Origin: Daldinia sp. FL1419
Lineage: Eukaryota; Ascomycota; Sordariomycetes; Xylariales; Hypoxylaceae
Length of the DNA stretch: 64,000 nucleotides
Direction: 5' to 3'
NCBI GenBank assembly: GCA_025201765.1
Contig: MU623455.1
Location: forward strand, 58,253 to 122,252
Shown here: in pieces, positions 47,022 through 59,007 of the stretch
Position numbering within the stretch: position 1 is the first letter of the stretch
How the letters are laid out: the number at the start of each line of letters is the position of its first letter
The notes under the pieces: generated by a model
Databases searched by the model: none
Seen by the model: only the letters and a program-made list of their open reading frames with translations
What the model was told of the DNA's origin: nothing
Translations under genes and position numbers: made by a program

Positions 47022-48425
47022 ATGGCAGGAATACAAGAGACCGAAGATGGTATCGAGGATAATCATGCAGATGATAAGAAACTTGAATCATGTTTGGATT
47101 CGCTGCCCGACGACCCGCAAGAAATTGAAATGGCAAATTCACCCATGATGTCGACTCCCGCACATAGCAGCCTTCTTCCCTCATCCATGCCTAATTCGGG
47201 ATGCTATACTGGTCCAGTGACACGATCTATGACCAAAGTCCACCACGCAAGTTTAGTTAACGGTATCCCATATATTGGTACTTCACTCGGAAGGAGACTC
47301 CAGGAATCATCCAAGAAACACACATCCAGTTCGCACGTATCGAGACTTGAAGAGTCGAGGGATATTGGCCATGTTTCGGATGAACGGATTAACGAACGAG
47401 TTAGTGACTTCGATGGAGTTAATGATGATGTGACTAGCGAAGTGCGAGATCGGGCGCAGCCTCTTGAATCGCCGTCGCTAAAACGAACTTCCGCATTACA
47501 TCCTATGACTGGCCAGCTCCGAGTACCAGTCCGTCGATCTGCTCGGCTTAATAATGACAGTTTAATGATATCAGGAACCACAAACTCAATCATTATTAAG
47601 CCCTCTGATAGAGAGCGAGCGCGAAGGTCAACTAAACGGCTTAAAAGGGCTCACGCTACGATTGGTGGGCCTGTTCGCCGCTCTCCACGCCTCTCGAAAC
47701 CGCTCACTGAATTTACTAAATATATTGATCTTCCAGCCGAACTCAAGATGATGATATGGGAGGCGGCCATAGAGCCACGTTTAGTATACATCTTGAACCG
47801 GTATTCACTATCGCATGTCCAAGTCCAATTTGAGGTTCAAAACCAGCAACCTACTTGGTTTAACACATGCCGCCTATCACGATGGGTAGCTCAGCTCCAT
47901 TATCTAAGGCTATTTTCCATGTATAGTCCAGTCACGGGTTCCTCCAATCTCAGGACAAGCCAAGCTGTCACTTACAACGACATTGTGATATTCGAACCTT
48001 GTCATGGTGGGTGCCGTGGATGTTACTGCGCCCGCCACCAGTACGATTTACCTGACCGTTCTACGGTGAGATATTTAGCTGTACAAGCAGAATCGCCCAA
48101 CTTGCCCCCTACAACCGAGCCTTGTTGGCAAACCATCACAAGATCGTGGAACAATGTCGAGACACTTTATTTAATGAGAACTGCTGTGAAGGGTGTAGAC
48201 AAACGGGATAAGGCAATGATTCGCGTCAAACCGAGCGATCATGAAGCAGCACTCCTAAAGCGTTTTGAAGAGTGGAAAAAGGGCCCGGGAATTGGATTCA
48301 AAGTGAAGAAATTGGAGTTCGTGGTTGTAGTAGAAAAAGAAGGGTCTATTGCCAGCCCACAAGATCGTTACCAAACCATCGAAGACCGATTGACTGGCCA
48401 ACAAGAAGACATAATCATTGGTTGA
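47022..48425 (+). CDS. 2EXR/F-box-like domain protein with RRSxRL repeats
   Basis: One exon, 467 residues. The 2EXR domain common in Pezizomycotina starts with FTKYIDLPAELKMMIWEAAI followed by RLVYI, resembling an F-box helix, and continues with NTCRLSRW and DIVIFEPCH. The N-terminal half is disordered, with two copies of a basic Arg-Arg-Ser-x-Arg-Leu motif (VRRSARLNN and VRRSPRLSK) and VTRSMTK, a pattern seen in nuclear or DNA-binding proteins. A CxxCYC cluster (GGCRGCYCARHQYD) sits in the 2EXR region. Members form large families of unknown function; a ubiquitin-ligase adaptor role is speculative. Confidence 0.82.
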   Translation: MAGIQETEDGIEDNHADDKKLESCLDSLPDDPQEIEMANSPMMSTPAHSSLLPSSMPNSGCYTGPVTRSMTKVHHASLVNGIPYIGTSLGRRLQESSKKHTSSSHVSRLEESRDIGHVSDERINERVSDFDGVNDDVTSEVRDRAQPLESPSLKRTSALHPMTGQLRVPVRRSARLNNDSLMISGTTNSIIIKPSDRERARRSTKRLKRAHATIGGPVRRSPRLSKPLTEFTKYIDLPAELKMMIWEAAIEPRLVYILNRYSLSHVQVQFEVQNQQPTWFNTCRLSRWVAQLHYLRLFSMYSPVTGSSNLRTSQAVTYNDIVIFEPCHGGCRGCYCARHQYDLPDRSTVRYLAVQAESPNLPPTTEPCWQTITRSWNNVETLYLMRTAVKGVDKRDKAMIRVKPSDHEAALLKRFEEWKKGPGIGFKVKKLEFVVVVEKEGSIASPQDRYQTIEDRLTGQQEDIIIG

Positions 48426-51048
48426 CCGTTTTCAAGGATCCCCCTCACTCAAGAATTTACGACTAGGGAATTTCCCCCGCCCATAGGCCTCATATGTTCA
48501 ATCTACACGACTTTCAACGATAGAACATATTGCAACATTCTAACCAAAAACATTTAGATGCCGAACTAGCTTAAAATTGATTGACATGCAAACAGTTGCG
48601 CGATTCTACCCCAGTTCGATAGCATGGGTTTCTGCGTCCTAGTCTAATCACTTCTTCGCTAGATTCCCTTTTTATACGATGAAGTCAGGTATGTTCACTA
48701 TGCTCTATTTTAACCCCTATCCACGCTGGCTTATTTTGGGCACTGATAAATCTTTTTTAAATAAAGGTGCCATCATCGAATATTTAGGCCACACTTTCTA
48801 AATCACAGAACTGCAATCCTCGCATCACTTATTAAATACCTACATTTGATATCATCTTAGACAATTATTCCCTACCAACCTTTCTTCGATTATCTTAGAC
48901 TTGAAAATTATCGCTGGGGTACTTTGCAGCCTTTTCTATCGCGGCATTCCTAGCTATACTGCAATTGGTCTTTTTATCTGATACACCATTCCTCGTCGCT
49001 GAAGTTTAATAAACTTCCTGATTATACCAAGTGCTACGATCATTGAATCGATCAAGTGAGTCCGTCTGAAATATGACCCCGAAAGCGTCAGTAATCTTAC
49101 AACTAAGGTAGCTTAGTGCTTCGTTTCAAAGGTCAAATTTAGAGGCCGCAAGCCGTGAATCTCGATTACGGCTCCAATATATAAACCGTGCCAAATGAAA
49201 TACTCAACAAGACCTAGCTTTTACAAAAGCATATAGATGGCCATAATCGATGTTCTGTTACGACACTTAAGGCTTCTAGCTTAACGCACTAAAGCATTTC
49301 GTAACCGTGGGGGCGTCTTCCCAGTTCTGGGGAAAGGGCTAATTAGAATAATCTTGCGATATCTATCTTTCAACAAAGTCTGAACATGGAGGCTCTCCTA
49401 TGCCTAATATAAGTCATCTCAGTGCTGCATGATATTATACTACCATTATCACCATTAGCTAGGTAGTTAGATAATTCTCAGAACTTCTATGTCCATTCCT
49501 CGTGAAAATTAATTTTTGGGTGGCTATTATAGACTTAACTAATATGATGGCTAATAATACGTAATGAAACAGGGAAAATGATAATCGTTTTTTGAGAATA
49601 AGCATCTTACCTATTAGGATTGTTCTGGGGATATAACTATCTCGCTGTGAAGTAAATCCATCGTGTTGCTTGCTTATTGCTGTAACAAACGTCCCAATTT
49701 ACGCCTGGATGTACATTCTACGAATCGAAGTTAGTTAGTATGATGTTCATTGCAATGTACTGTGAATGGGATAGGGGGTTTACCGAGCATTCTATATCTG
49801 TGATATTAATCAATAGACTTCGAAACTTCTTTATTTAAAGAAGCCCACTGGGAATTTATTATTCGATATAACCCGTCAATATCAAGACATACATATACAT
49901 ACGTAAGTACCTAGGTAGGTACCTAGGTATATAAATGTTGTACACAGCAATTTATGTGTTTCCCGTGTATGATCATATAGTTCAGGAGTGACCCCTTTGA
50001 TGACTAAGCTACCATTTGAGGTAGTCACTTTTAGTTACCTACCTCCTAGGTGACCTTGTTTGTACTTAGGTACTCTTTGAATGTGAAGATTTCCCCTCCT
50101 GTTGATCTACTTGTAAAAATATCAGTTAGGTAAGTACTCACTCATCTACCTAATTTTCTGACTTTCTCTCTCGATCAACCTTTTTCTGAAAAAAAAAAAC
50201 AAAATGAAAAAAAAAGATGCATTGCACTAATTTTCTCGATTGAGTTTCTTGTTCTCGCCATAAATATGCTTCTAGGCTTTTGAGCCCAATTATAGAACGT
50301 CCGTAACAGACTCTCAAGTCTCAACTGAGTCTCTGAATGATTCCCTCTTTTGTGATTGCGTTACGGCCTTCTTCTGTCTTTTGAAATTGGCACAAGCCCA
50401 AGTGAAAAGAACAACAACATATATGAACCTGGTCAAAGCGCTAGTATGTTAAGAGAATGAAGTAATGAAGATATCTTGCTATATGTAACGTACGATATAG
50501 TGTAGCAAGACGGCTGGCAGAAATAAATATCTAAATCCAGAAATATCCACTACTATTATAAATGTAAATTTGGTATATGCAAAAGGAGGCAAATCAATGG
50601 GTTCTCTTTTAGAACTATATCTTTTATGATGTAGTTATTGATTATTCCGAACTCAAGTAACTGTTCATGACGAAGTAGATGGTAGACACCCAGATAGATA
50701 GATATACACGCACTCACGATAGATAGCGTATATTTTACATATTATATTTATATATACCTTTGCGGCCATTTCTATCAAAAGTTTAGCAGCACTTGGAACA
50801 TAACGCACATATATATATTTATGGGCGAAAACCATATATGGGGAATAATAGCTATAATAAAGTTTGTGTTAGGAATAACATTCAGTTGATTGCCTGCAAG
50901 ACGTGACTGGAGTTGCTGATAAATAAAGCATAAAGGGTACTGAAAAAAAGAAAAAAAGAAAACACCAATCATAGTCGTACAAACGGAGATTTTCACGAGA
51001 AGAAAAAACTAGAAGTAGAATTAGATACCAAAAAATTGCAAAAGTAAA
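48426..51048. other. Long gene-poor stretch ending at a tRNA gene
   Basis: About 2.6 kb, AT-rich towards the right. CCTAGGTAGGTACCTAGG is at 49911-49928 and AGATAGAT repeats lie near 50692-50704. I see no protein gene. Confidence 0.55.
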
Positions 51049-51151
51049 TGCCCCCACACCGGATTGAACGATGGACCTCAGCATGAACTTGCAGAAGATC
51101 TCCAGGAGGAAGATTTACAAGTGCTGCGCTCTACCACTGAGCTATAAGGGC
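51049..51151 (-). tRNA. tRNA-Thr(UGU) with a 31-nt intron
   Basis: The minus strand from 51151 folds as a tRNA. Acceptor stem GCCCTTA pairs with TGGGGGC (two G-U pairs); D-arm GCTC-GAGC; anticodon stem CAGCA with TGCTG; T-arm CATCG/CGGTG around TTCAATC; discriminator A. The loop CTTGTA puts TGT at positions 34-36, so threonine. After position 37 a 31-base insert (about 51084-51114) interrupts the loop, the canonical place for nuclear tRNA introns, and it carries TGCAAG that can nearly pair with the anticodon region. Confidence 0.9.
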
Positions 51152-52045
51152 GGTGTTGCTTGGTAGAATGCTTTTTAGCACCATCTATGTACTAGCCTTT
51201 CATACCAGATACTACGGCCAATCATTTTGCATAGAAGTGGATCGGTATTTTTTAGGTCCTACGTACCTACTAAGTTGATGCGTAAGTAGTAACCACCTAT
51301 TAAACCGGTCAAGTATTAGGAATGACGTAATTGTCATAATTTTCATTCCGAAATTTACATGACAAGGTACTTAAGGTAGGTAGGTAGTTGATCATTAATT
51401 ATAATCGTAATCAATTCACCATCCTTATATACTCATGAGATGAACAAGATGCAAACGAATTCAGGTAATCTGATATTAATAGTCTCACAGAACTACTTTC
51501 GAGGCTTACCGCATCGGGAGTCTCAGGTCTAGTATACAGAGCTAAGGGAGAAAACAGACCCTCACCAAATATCAAATACCAAAGGAGTAGGATGCTTGGA
51601 CACCTATCAGTGAATCAACCCGATTCTAGAACCCTACGTAGGTAGAGATATCTTTTTAAGACGGCTACATTATGGCAGCCATCCATTCACTATGTCTCCG
51701 ACAGTTCACCCCGTTTTCCACCCCGCTCAACACTGCTTGCTACAGACTGAACTGGTAACTAGTAGACTAGATAGATTTGAACTGGTGATCTGAGCAGGTA
51801 CTGAAACCATGTGTCGGAAAGTCGTTATTGGGCGGGGGGTTCGCGTATATTCTGTCGGCATAAGATAGAATAATCTGCAGGTAAGCATGAGTAGTCGTTG
51901 TAATCATGTTGAGGCGGGTTGGCAATACCTCTGTTATATAAGTGCCTAGGTCCCGTAACAGAGATACATGATTTATCTTTGCAAGTATCGGGATTGAACG
52001 CCTTCCAAGATGGGGATAACGATGATTTCCAAAACGGGACGTTAA
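51152..52045. other. Intergenic, no gene seen
   Basis: Between the tRNA and TAF11. TACTAGTAGACTAGATAG-like text near 51760; nothing recognised. Confidence 0.6.
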
Positions 52046-53125
52046 TTACTTGAATATTCGGCGGCCGCCTGCTCTCACCGCGAATCTTTCAGTTCCGTTT
52101 TGGGTTTGCTGATTCCATACCATCAAGCTTCCCAAGGCGCCACCGTTTTCAGGAGCGGCCTTACGACGTCTATAGGCTTCGCGAAGATGCTCGGGTCGTA
52201 GGGGGGCTTGCCGGCGGTGTTTCGATAGTTCATTCGTAGGTTGAAGATCGTCGTCGGATAAGTCAGTTTGCTTCTCGCCTAGCCGCACCCATTCTTCTTG
52301 AACCTCACGGGCAGATTCGACGATGTCTCCGAGATACATCTTGCAAACGACTTGCATCATCTGATGGACATTGGTAGGACACGACTGTGATGTGACACTG
52401 TTGATATGCTGTAGGGATAGGTGTGGTTAGCTGACTGTAATGGACTAGGATAGCCAATAACACGAAATCCGAAGACATACCCTTTTAACGTCCGCATTTT
52501 TGAGAGTTTGTCGATGCCAAACCTCATACCGATCGAATTGTTGGGTATCCATTTGCGCCTTTAGAAGCGCGTTTAGCTCCTTCTCTTCCTCTATCTGCTC
52601 CTTAGTTCGCGCAGCAGACATGCTCGCCATATTCTCGGGTATTTCAAACTCCTCCTCTTTCCTGGAGTCCGGGTCGACATCTTTGCTGGCGTGATTACCG
52701 CTCGCATTACTAAGGACGGTAGGTGCGCGACCTCCTACAACACTTGGGGAACCATCCCGTAGAGCTTCGACGGTTGCCTCGTTCGCGCGCTCTGCTTTCG
52801 ACTTCCTACCGCGTTTTTTCTTCGTAGGAGCACCGCTCACTTGGCTTCCACTAACAAGGCTCATAGTATCCATGCTTGGAGAACGTCGGTATGACGGAGA
52901 GAAATTTTGGGGTTGAGATTCGTCGGGGGGGAACGATGTCTGGCGAAGAGGATGGGCCGAGCCTACGGAGGCTACGGACATGACGGATGCTTTGCGACGC
53001 TTGAGAGACGGAGGTTGAGATGAAAGATCAGCGGATGTGGAGCCACGCTTTTTCGATGGTAACTGCGCGCTAGAAGAGTACGGCGGAGAACCCGCAGGCG
53101 AGTAGGCGTGTGGAGGGGACGCCAT
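52046..53125 (-). CDS. TAF11: TFIID subunit TAF11
   Basis: Histone-fold subunit of TFIID (hTAFII28-like), partner of TAF13. Two minus-strand exons, 52481-53125 and 52046-52408, give 335 residues. The first ~150 residues are Ser/Pro-rich and disordered with basic clusters (TKKKRGRKSKAERA). The conserved histone-fold begins at FDRYEVWHRQTLKNADVKR and continues across the intron with HINSVTSQSCPTNVHQMM, VCKMYLGDIVESAREVQEEW and the characteristic PLRPEHLREAYRR. The exon border (AGG|CAT) restores the helix of the fold. Start at 53125 gives MASPPHAYSPAG. Confidence 0.92.
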
Positions 53126-54009
53126 ATTATTTCGTCGAGAAGGTCTAATTTAGTGAAGTCCACTCAAGCTCTCTAGGTTAGACTCTAGAGAGCGCGACGG
53201 ATCCGCGCTTCCGACCTCTTATTAGGCGAAGTAACGTAGTCGGATTGTATGCGAAAATAGCGTATGTTTTAGTTTGGGGGGAGAATATACAGCCTAGGCA
53301 AATGGAAGAATTACGTAGGTTAGATGGCGAAATAGAAAGCAATCGGCAGGTTGTTATTACTGGGAAACTTTGGGAAGTTGTGTTTGGAGCTTCAAATGTT
53401 TGAGGGATGCTGAGTGAAGAAGGAGCTTGAGCCACGGATGGATACATAAAACTTCAGCCACGTGAGGCATACCAATCGGACGCGAATCCAATGGATTGAG
53501 GTTTGTTTTTGTACCTCTTTGTGCTACTTGGGTACAAATCATAGGTATCAGGGATGGGTCCATCCATCTGTAAGGTACATAAGCCGCAGCTACCCCGAGG
53601 GGGATCCGTACATGCATTACAGTATTTAAAAACTTATCCACACGATAAGGCGATAAGACGGGGGCGATAACGGACAATTGAGAGAGTCAATTTTCGATAC
53701 TTGCAAATCTTGTCTACTTTGAATAGAACTTGAATAGAACTTGTATTAGAAGCGTTAGAGTGGGATTCGAAGATACCATCTGCAGCTACAAATAAGCATT
53801 GAGCCTTCGCCTCCACGCAAGTGCTGGATCTGATTCAGCTGATTGGAACTTGTAGTAAGATTATTCCGCTCCGTACGTTCCTACATAACTTCATAATCCC
53901 CCACGGAGGTACTTACAAGGCAAATCCCCTTATACGAAACCCCGTATATTACGCCTCTAGAGACGTCCTTGCAGCAGTTTGCTTCTTGGCTAGAAACAGA
54001 AAAAGCAGA
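53126..54009. other. Divergent intergenic region
   Basis: Promoter space of TAF11 and GTP cyclohydrolase. The frame is open upstream of 54010 back to 53821 but lacks an ATG there. No other gene seen. Confidence 0.6.
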
Positions 54010-55206
54010 ATGGTACAGCTCACTGACCGAAAGTGGAACAATTTAGAAATGGCCGCGGTAGACTCCTCCACCAGTTCAGCTACTGGTGTTTCCGACATTG
54101 ACGACTCTGTTAACGGTAGCGACATACAAGAGCACAACCAAAGTCGAGATGACAAGAAAGCTAGTAAGAAGAAGAGAAGAAGAAGAATCAAGGATGGCGG
54201 CATATCAGAGGTCAACGGACATGCAAAATCGTTAAAGAGAAGGAATAGCATTAGCAAAGCCGCGCGAGATCCCAGAGACGAACCACAGGGAAAGAAGCAG
54301 AAGAAAGCTACAACCGAAGGCACGGAAACTAGATCTCCCAGCCCGGTAATTGACTTCGATGGCTTAAGCAGGCCGAGTATGTATTGGAGGTTTTCATACG
54401 ACTACGTTCTACGGAGTAATGCTTACACAATTCAGGTCGGGGAACGCGTGAAAGACTAGAGGAGAGTTCCGAGCAAGCAGCCGAAAGGCTAGAGAAGATG
54501 CGGGGAGCTATTCGAACAATCCTAGAATGTGTCGGGGAAGATCCGGACAGAGAGGGGGTTCTTGACACACCGACAAGATATGCGAAAGCGATGCTCTTCT
54601 TTACAAAGGGATATCAGCAGAATGTTAGAGACATTGTGAACAATGCTATCTTCCACGAGAACCATAATGAGATGGTTATCGTCAAGGACATCGAAATTTT
54701 CAGTCTTTGCGAGCATCACTTAGTACCATTTACAGGAAAGGTCAGTCATTCCACTCCGTCGCTCTCGATTCTAGTTCTAATCTTCTAGCAGATGCACATT
54801 GGATATATTCCGAACAAGAATGTCATTGGCATATCTAAGCTTCCGCGCATCGCCGAAATGTTTAGTCGCAGACTACAGGTCCAGGAAAGACTGACAAGGG
54901 AAGTTGCCAATGCCATTATGGAGGTCTTAAAACCTCAGGGTGTAGCGGTTGTGATGGAGTCGAGCCATCTCTGGTATGGTTTTCTTCCCTCTCCCTCCCA
55001 GCAAGCTAATTTCCTTCAAATTCACCCCAAACCTCTTATCTCAATTGGCAGTTACTAACCACGATTATTATAGTATGGTTATGCGAGGTGTTGAAAAGAC
55101 GACTACCAGCACCATCACGAGTTGCGTGCTTGGCTGCTTCGAGAGAAAGGAAAAGACTAGGAATGAGTTTCTGAGTCTCGTTGGGTTAAACAGGACATAC
55201 AGGTAA
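54010..55206 (+). CDS. FOL2: GTP cyclohydrolase I
   Basis: Converts GTP to dihydroneopterin triphosphate, the first step of folate/pterin synthesis. Exons 54010-54376, 54436-54740, 54792-54973 and 55074-55206 give 328 residues. Residues 1-~120 are a basic, disordered leader (KKASKKKRRRRIKDGG). The catalytic domain follows: GEDPDREGVLDTPTRYAKAM, IFSLCEHHLVPFTGK with the zinc Cys and His, HIGYIPNKNVIGISKLPRI, VQERLT, and the second zinc Cys in HLCMVMRGVEK. The intron junctions restore these motifs. The start could also be the in-frame ATG at 54049 (MAAVDSST); this affects only the leader. The length of the leader is usual for filamentous fungi. Confidence 0.94.
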
Positions 55207-56588
55207 ATTAAAGGATCGGATTCGTACGTGCATCTGGGGCGTTTTAGGTTTGGAGCGTGGGATCTCAACATCAAGCTCATCCATGAAGACGGAATGGGAC
55301 ATGCAAATTAGAGCTTAGTAGGCTCAACGCCTTTAGGGAAGTTATCGTGTGGCGTTCGGGGGCATAAAGTCGTTCTTCAACATGATCCGTGTGTACAATC
55401 AACTACACCATACGTGCGTTTATTAAGAGACCTAACCTAGATGTTAATACATATGACATTCTGGTTTGTGATATTTCAAGCGTGATAGCGCAAGGTCCGC
55501 TCTAGGGTCTACATGAATATTCTCAATATTGATACCAGCCAAACTTCCATAACCAAAATAACAACTTCGTCTTCACTCCAAAACCGGGATCTGCAAATAT
55601 CATACATCGATACTACAGTAGAATCCCTAGAATCGGATTCTATCGAAAAGATACGAGGGGAAGGAAGTGATGGGCGCGTCCACACAGAGGTAACTGACTT
55701 AACCTAGCACGTTCGGATGTCCGTTCCAATTCGGCCGAAAAGACGCAGGATCCACCAAACTCTTCATGTTACAATATCTACCTAGGTAGGTTAGGTAGGT
55801 GGTTAGATACATATTATTAGCAAATACTGGGTTGAAGAGGTACAGTATCATGAATCCTTTCTCTAGCCGTTAGGTACTTTTAAAGATATTCGTTTCTTGG
55901 GAACTTTTGTAAGCCCGTTTCCACGCGGTTACCGAGGACGATCTTATATGAAGCACCTCATTGTCTTTTACGTGATGAATAGGTGAGTAGCCTGCTCTTT
56001 AGCGCGGAATTGTTTCCGGTCGATACTCCTTTAACCGGTTAGAACATAGTTTGTGGTTAGAGAGCCGCTCAATTTATACGCACGGAGCTAGGCCTCTCGC
56101 TATAAACGATGTTACCTTCGTCCTGTTCAGCGGAGCGGTTAACATCATAATCAGCGTCTCTATTGTTAAGCATGTAACATGTATGATTACGATAAACATC
56201 TATTATAGTTGCTTAAATAACGACGGGCTACCCTTATTAGATCCTTAAGATGGCGCGTATGGTAGCCGTGGATGTCGCAAACGCGGCACCCGTGGCGATT
56301 CCGACAATATGTATGGTTACCTTCATCTACCTTACCCACTGCGGGTATGCAGAGCTTGCAGAATAGATGCATCGGCTTCGGACTGTATCCATGACCGATG
56401 CAATGGTAATGTATGATGCTAACTACCTATTACGTCTAAGCAATAGGAATTATCTACTACTATATATACCCCTCCGTAACGAATCAAAGAATATATAATA
56501 TCCAGTACTTTTCATACATGCCATATTCCAGTGCTTTTATACTAAAAGCAGTCGGTAAATACCAAACCCAGATTTACTATTCCACAAG
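55207..56588. other. Intergenic, no gene seen
   Basis: CCTAGGTAGGTTAGGTAGG at 55781-55800. Short frames only. Confidence 0.6.
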
Positions 56589-57549
56589 ATGTCCGGTATC
56601 ACCAAAGTCGCAATTGCAGGGGTAAGGTTTACATACGAGCCTCATCTTAGCATATATAAGAGGAGAGCTTGTAGCTAACATAAATGCAACTTAGGCTACG
56701 GGAAAGCTAGGCCCTACAGTGGTCAAACAGCTTCTGGCAGATGGCTTTCAGGTCACGGTTCTTTCCCGAAATGGGGCTACAAGCAGTTTCTCGCCCTCAG
56801 TGACTGTCACTGAAGTCGATTACCACTCTCCCGATAGTCTCGAGAGAGCTCTCAGTGGTCAAGATGCCGTCGTGTCAACTGTCGGCATCGACGGACTGCC
56901 ATACCAGATCCCTTTAGTCCAAGCTGCGGTTAAGGTTGGTGTTAAGCGCTTTATTCCCTCGGAATTTGGCGGGTCTGCGGAGAACGAGAAGACTCTTAGT
57001 CTACCCCCGTTCCATGCGAAGAAAGCCGTCACTGAAGTCCTGAAGAAAGAGGCCGCTGCTGGTTCTATTACGTACACGTTAATATCTACTGGGCCTTTCC
57101 TGGATATGGGACTACAATACGGCTTCCTGATTGACGTCAGGGGCAAGAACGTTACCCTTTGGGACGGCGGCGACAGAGCCTTCAGCACCACAACCGTTGC
57201 ATCCACTGCCAAGGCCGTGTCGGAGGTCCTTAAGCACCCCGAGGAGACCAAGAACCGCTGTGTTTTCGTACAAAACGCACGGCTCTCCCCGAAGCAACTC
57301 TTCGAGCATGCCAAGAAAGCGGTTGGATCTGACGGGTGGAAGTCGGAGGTCAAGTCGACTGACGAGCGCCTAAAGCAAGGATACGCTGAGTTAGAGAAGG
57401 GCAATAACGATAGAATGGCCTTCGTAACGGCCGCGATTTGGGGCGAAGGGTATGGTGCCCATTTCGACAAGGTAGACAATGAATTGCTCGGTATTAAAGA
57501 ATTCAGCGATGCAGAGCTCCAGGACTTCATAAAGGGTTACGCGAATTAA
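56589..57549 (+). CDS. NmrA-like/isoflavone-reductase-type NAD(P)-binding protein
   Basis: Atypical short-chain dehydrogenase. Exons 56589-56621 and 56695-57549 give 295 residues. The dinucleotide-binding motif crosses the intron: KVAIAG joined to ATGKLGPTVV (GxxGxxG). Other text: VLSRNGATSSF, DAVVSTVG, VKRFIPSEFGGSAEN (typical of PCBER/isoflavone-reductase-like proteins, with the Lys of the HAKKAVTEVL helix) and a C-terminal substrate lid. Fungal relatives act on quinones and phenolic compounds or sense NADP; the true substrate cannot be read from sequence. The 73-nt intron right after the first glycine pair is common for this family. Confidence 0.88.
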
Positions 57550-59007
57550 AGTCGTTATACCTTAGACCAGACGTGCCTATGGCTAAAGTCTTCTGTTGAG
57601 GTATCCGGGCTAGGTAGTAAGTCAATCGAAAGCATTCACCTTAGGCAGCATCATCACCTATAATCAGTTGAGTAGTATCTTGTTAAGCGACTAGATTTAA
57701 AGTTTTATTTTCTATGAAGATATAATAATATTCTATGGTATTCTTGAGAATTTAATATAATACAAGTGGACATAGTGTCATAGCCAACATGGCAACAATG
57801 ATCTCATATTGTGTATCACCAGTAACTTCTAAAACTGCCGGCTTTCTTTGTGGGAGTTTCCATATATGGCTCCAGGACCTAATCTTCTATAGTATGCATT
57901 CTGCAATTTCCAGGCCTAGTCTTTATTCTATCTGGGTAAGGAGGACTGCAAGTCGGAGTCGTAGAGGTATGCACAACTCTAGGCGGGTCGTACTCGCAAC
58001 CACAGCCTGCGTATTTATATACGTTCCTGTAGCACATGGTGATTGGTTGACTGGATGGCTGAATAACAGAGTAGGGAGTGAGCGTCGCTGACTTTCCTGA
58101 AAGACGACTAGTTTCTAATCCTCAATGCTGGTGAATCAAGAACTTTTACAAGGGATAGTTGTCATTATTTATAGAAGATATCCTGAGAGTAGTTGCAGGT
58201 GATACAATCATTAACTGGGACTCTCAAGTAAGTTTTACCAATGGTGAAAGGAATAAATATCTTGAAATAGCTTTATGTTGAGTACATTCGAAGAAGTTCA
58301 TGGCCATTCTAATTGGAGGCTTTCTTTGTTTGCAGGTCTTGCAACAAACTAAAACAATGGCTACCTAATTTTCTAGGCAATTATCGAAATTTGTGCTAGA
58401 TTTTACCTAGCAATTAATAAGACAGATAGTAGGATAGGTAATATTGGATCTGCTCATTCATAGTACCAATTTGTTGGTAAACTAGATCTGGTGCGAAGCA
58501 TTCTTCTAAACCGCTTTTTAATAAACTAACCAAATCACGAGGGATAAATAATATAAGAGTAAGAATTCGGCCTTGTCCTTTACTTCTATAGGTATGCTGC
58601 GTGTGTGGTGTCGCTAGTCAAAAAGGACCTGACATTAAGCTGGCAATATCTACAAAAGGGGCTAGAATGATTGGTCGTTCATAAGATCGAAGAGACCTTA
58701 ATGGAATACCAAGTACTTTAAAAGAATATTATTGACCATTAATGATGGGACTATCATAATATCTAAGAAACTATCCCAAATATTCGAAGCTCAGGGTGTC
58801 CTATACCTATGATCGGGCCTTCGAGAGTGTTGCGTAATATATATCCATCGTCTTTCCGCCCTATCCTACAAAATAACATCTTCGGGACTCGCTTTGCGGG
58901 GCGATAAATGACATAGCATTCAATTCCTCCATACACCTACAATATTTAGCTTGTAAAAAGGGCGCCGGAGGATTTTGGATAACCTTGCGTCGCTTATTCC
59001 TGTTCCT
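57550..59007. other. Intergenic, no gene seen
   Basis: AT-rich convergent region between the reductase and the P450. A 100-codon open frame with ATG at 57789 has no family resemblance and is left out. Confidence 0.55.

Noticed and set aside
56859..57530. Long antisense open frame of 223 codons over the NmrA-like gene
   Set aside because: Mirror of a strongly coding plus-strand gene; its residues have no family pattern.
57789..58091. 100-codon open frame with ATG
   Set aside because: Composition is not protein-like across its length and I recognise no domain; kept out for lack of support.
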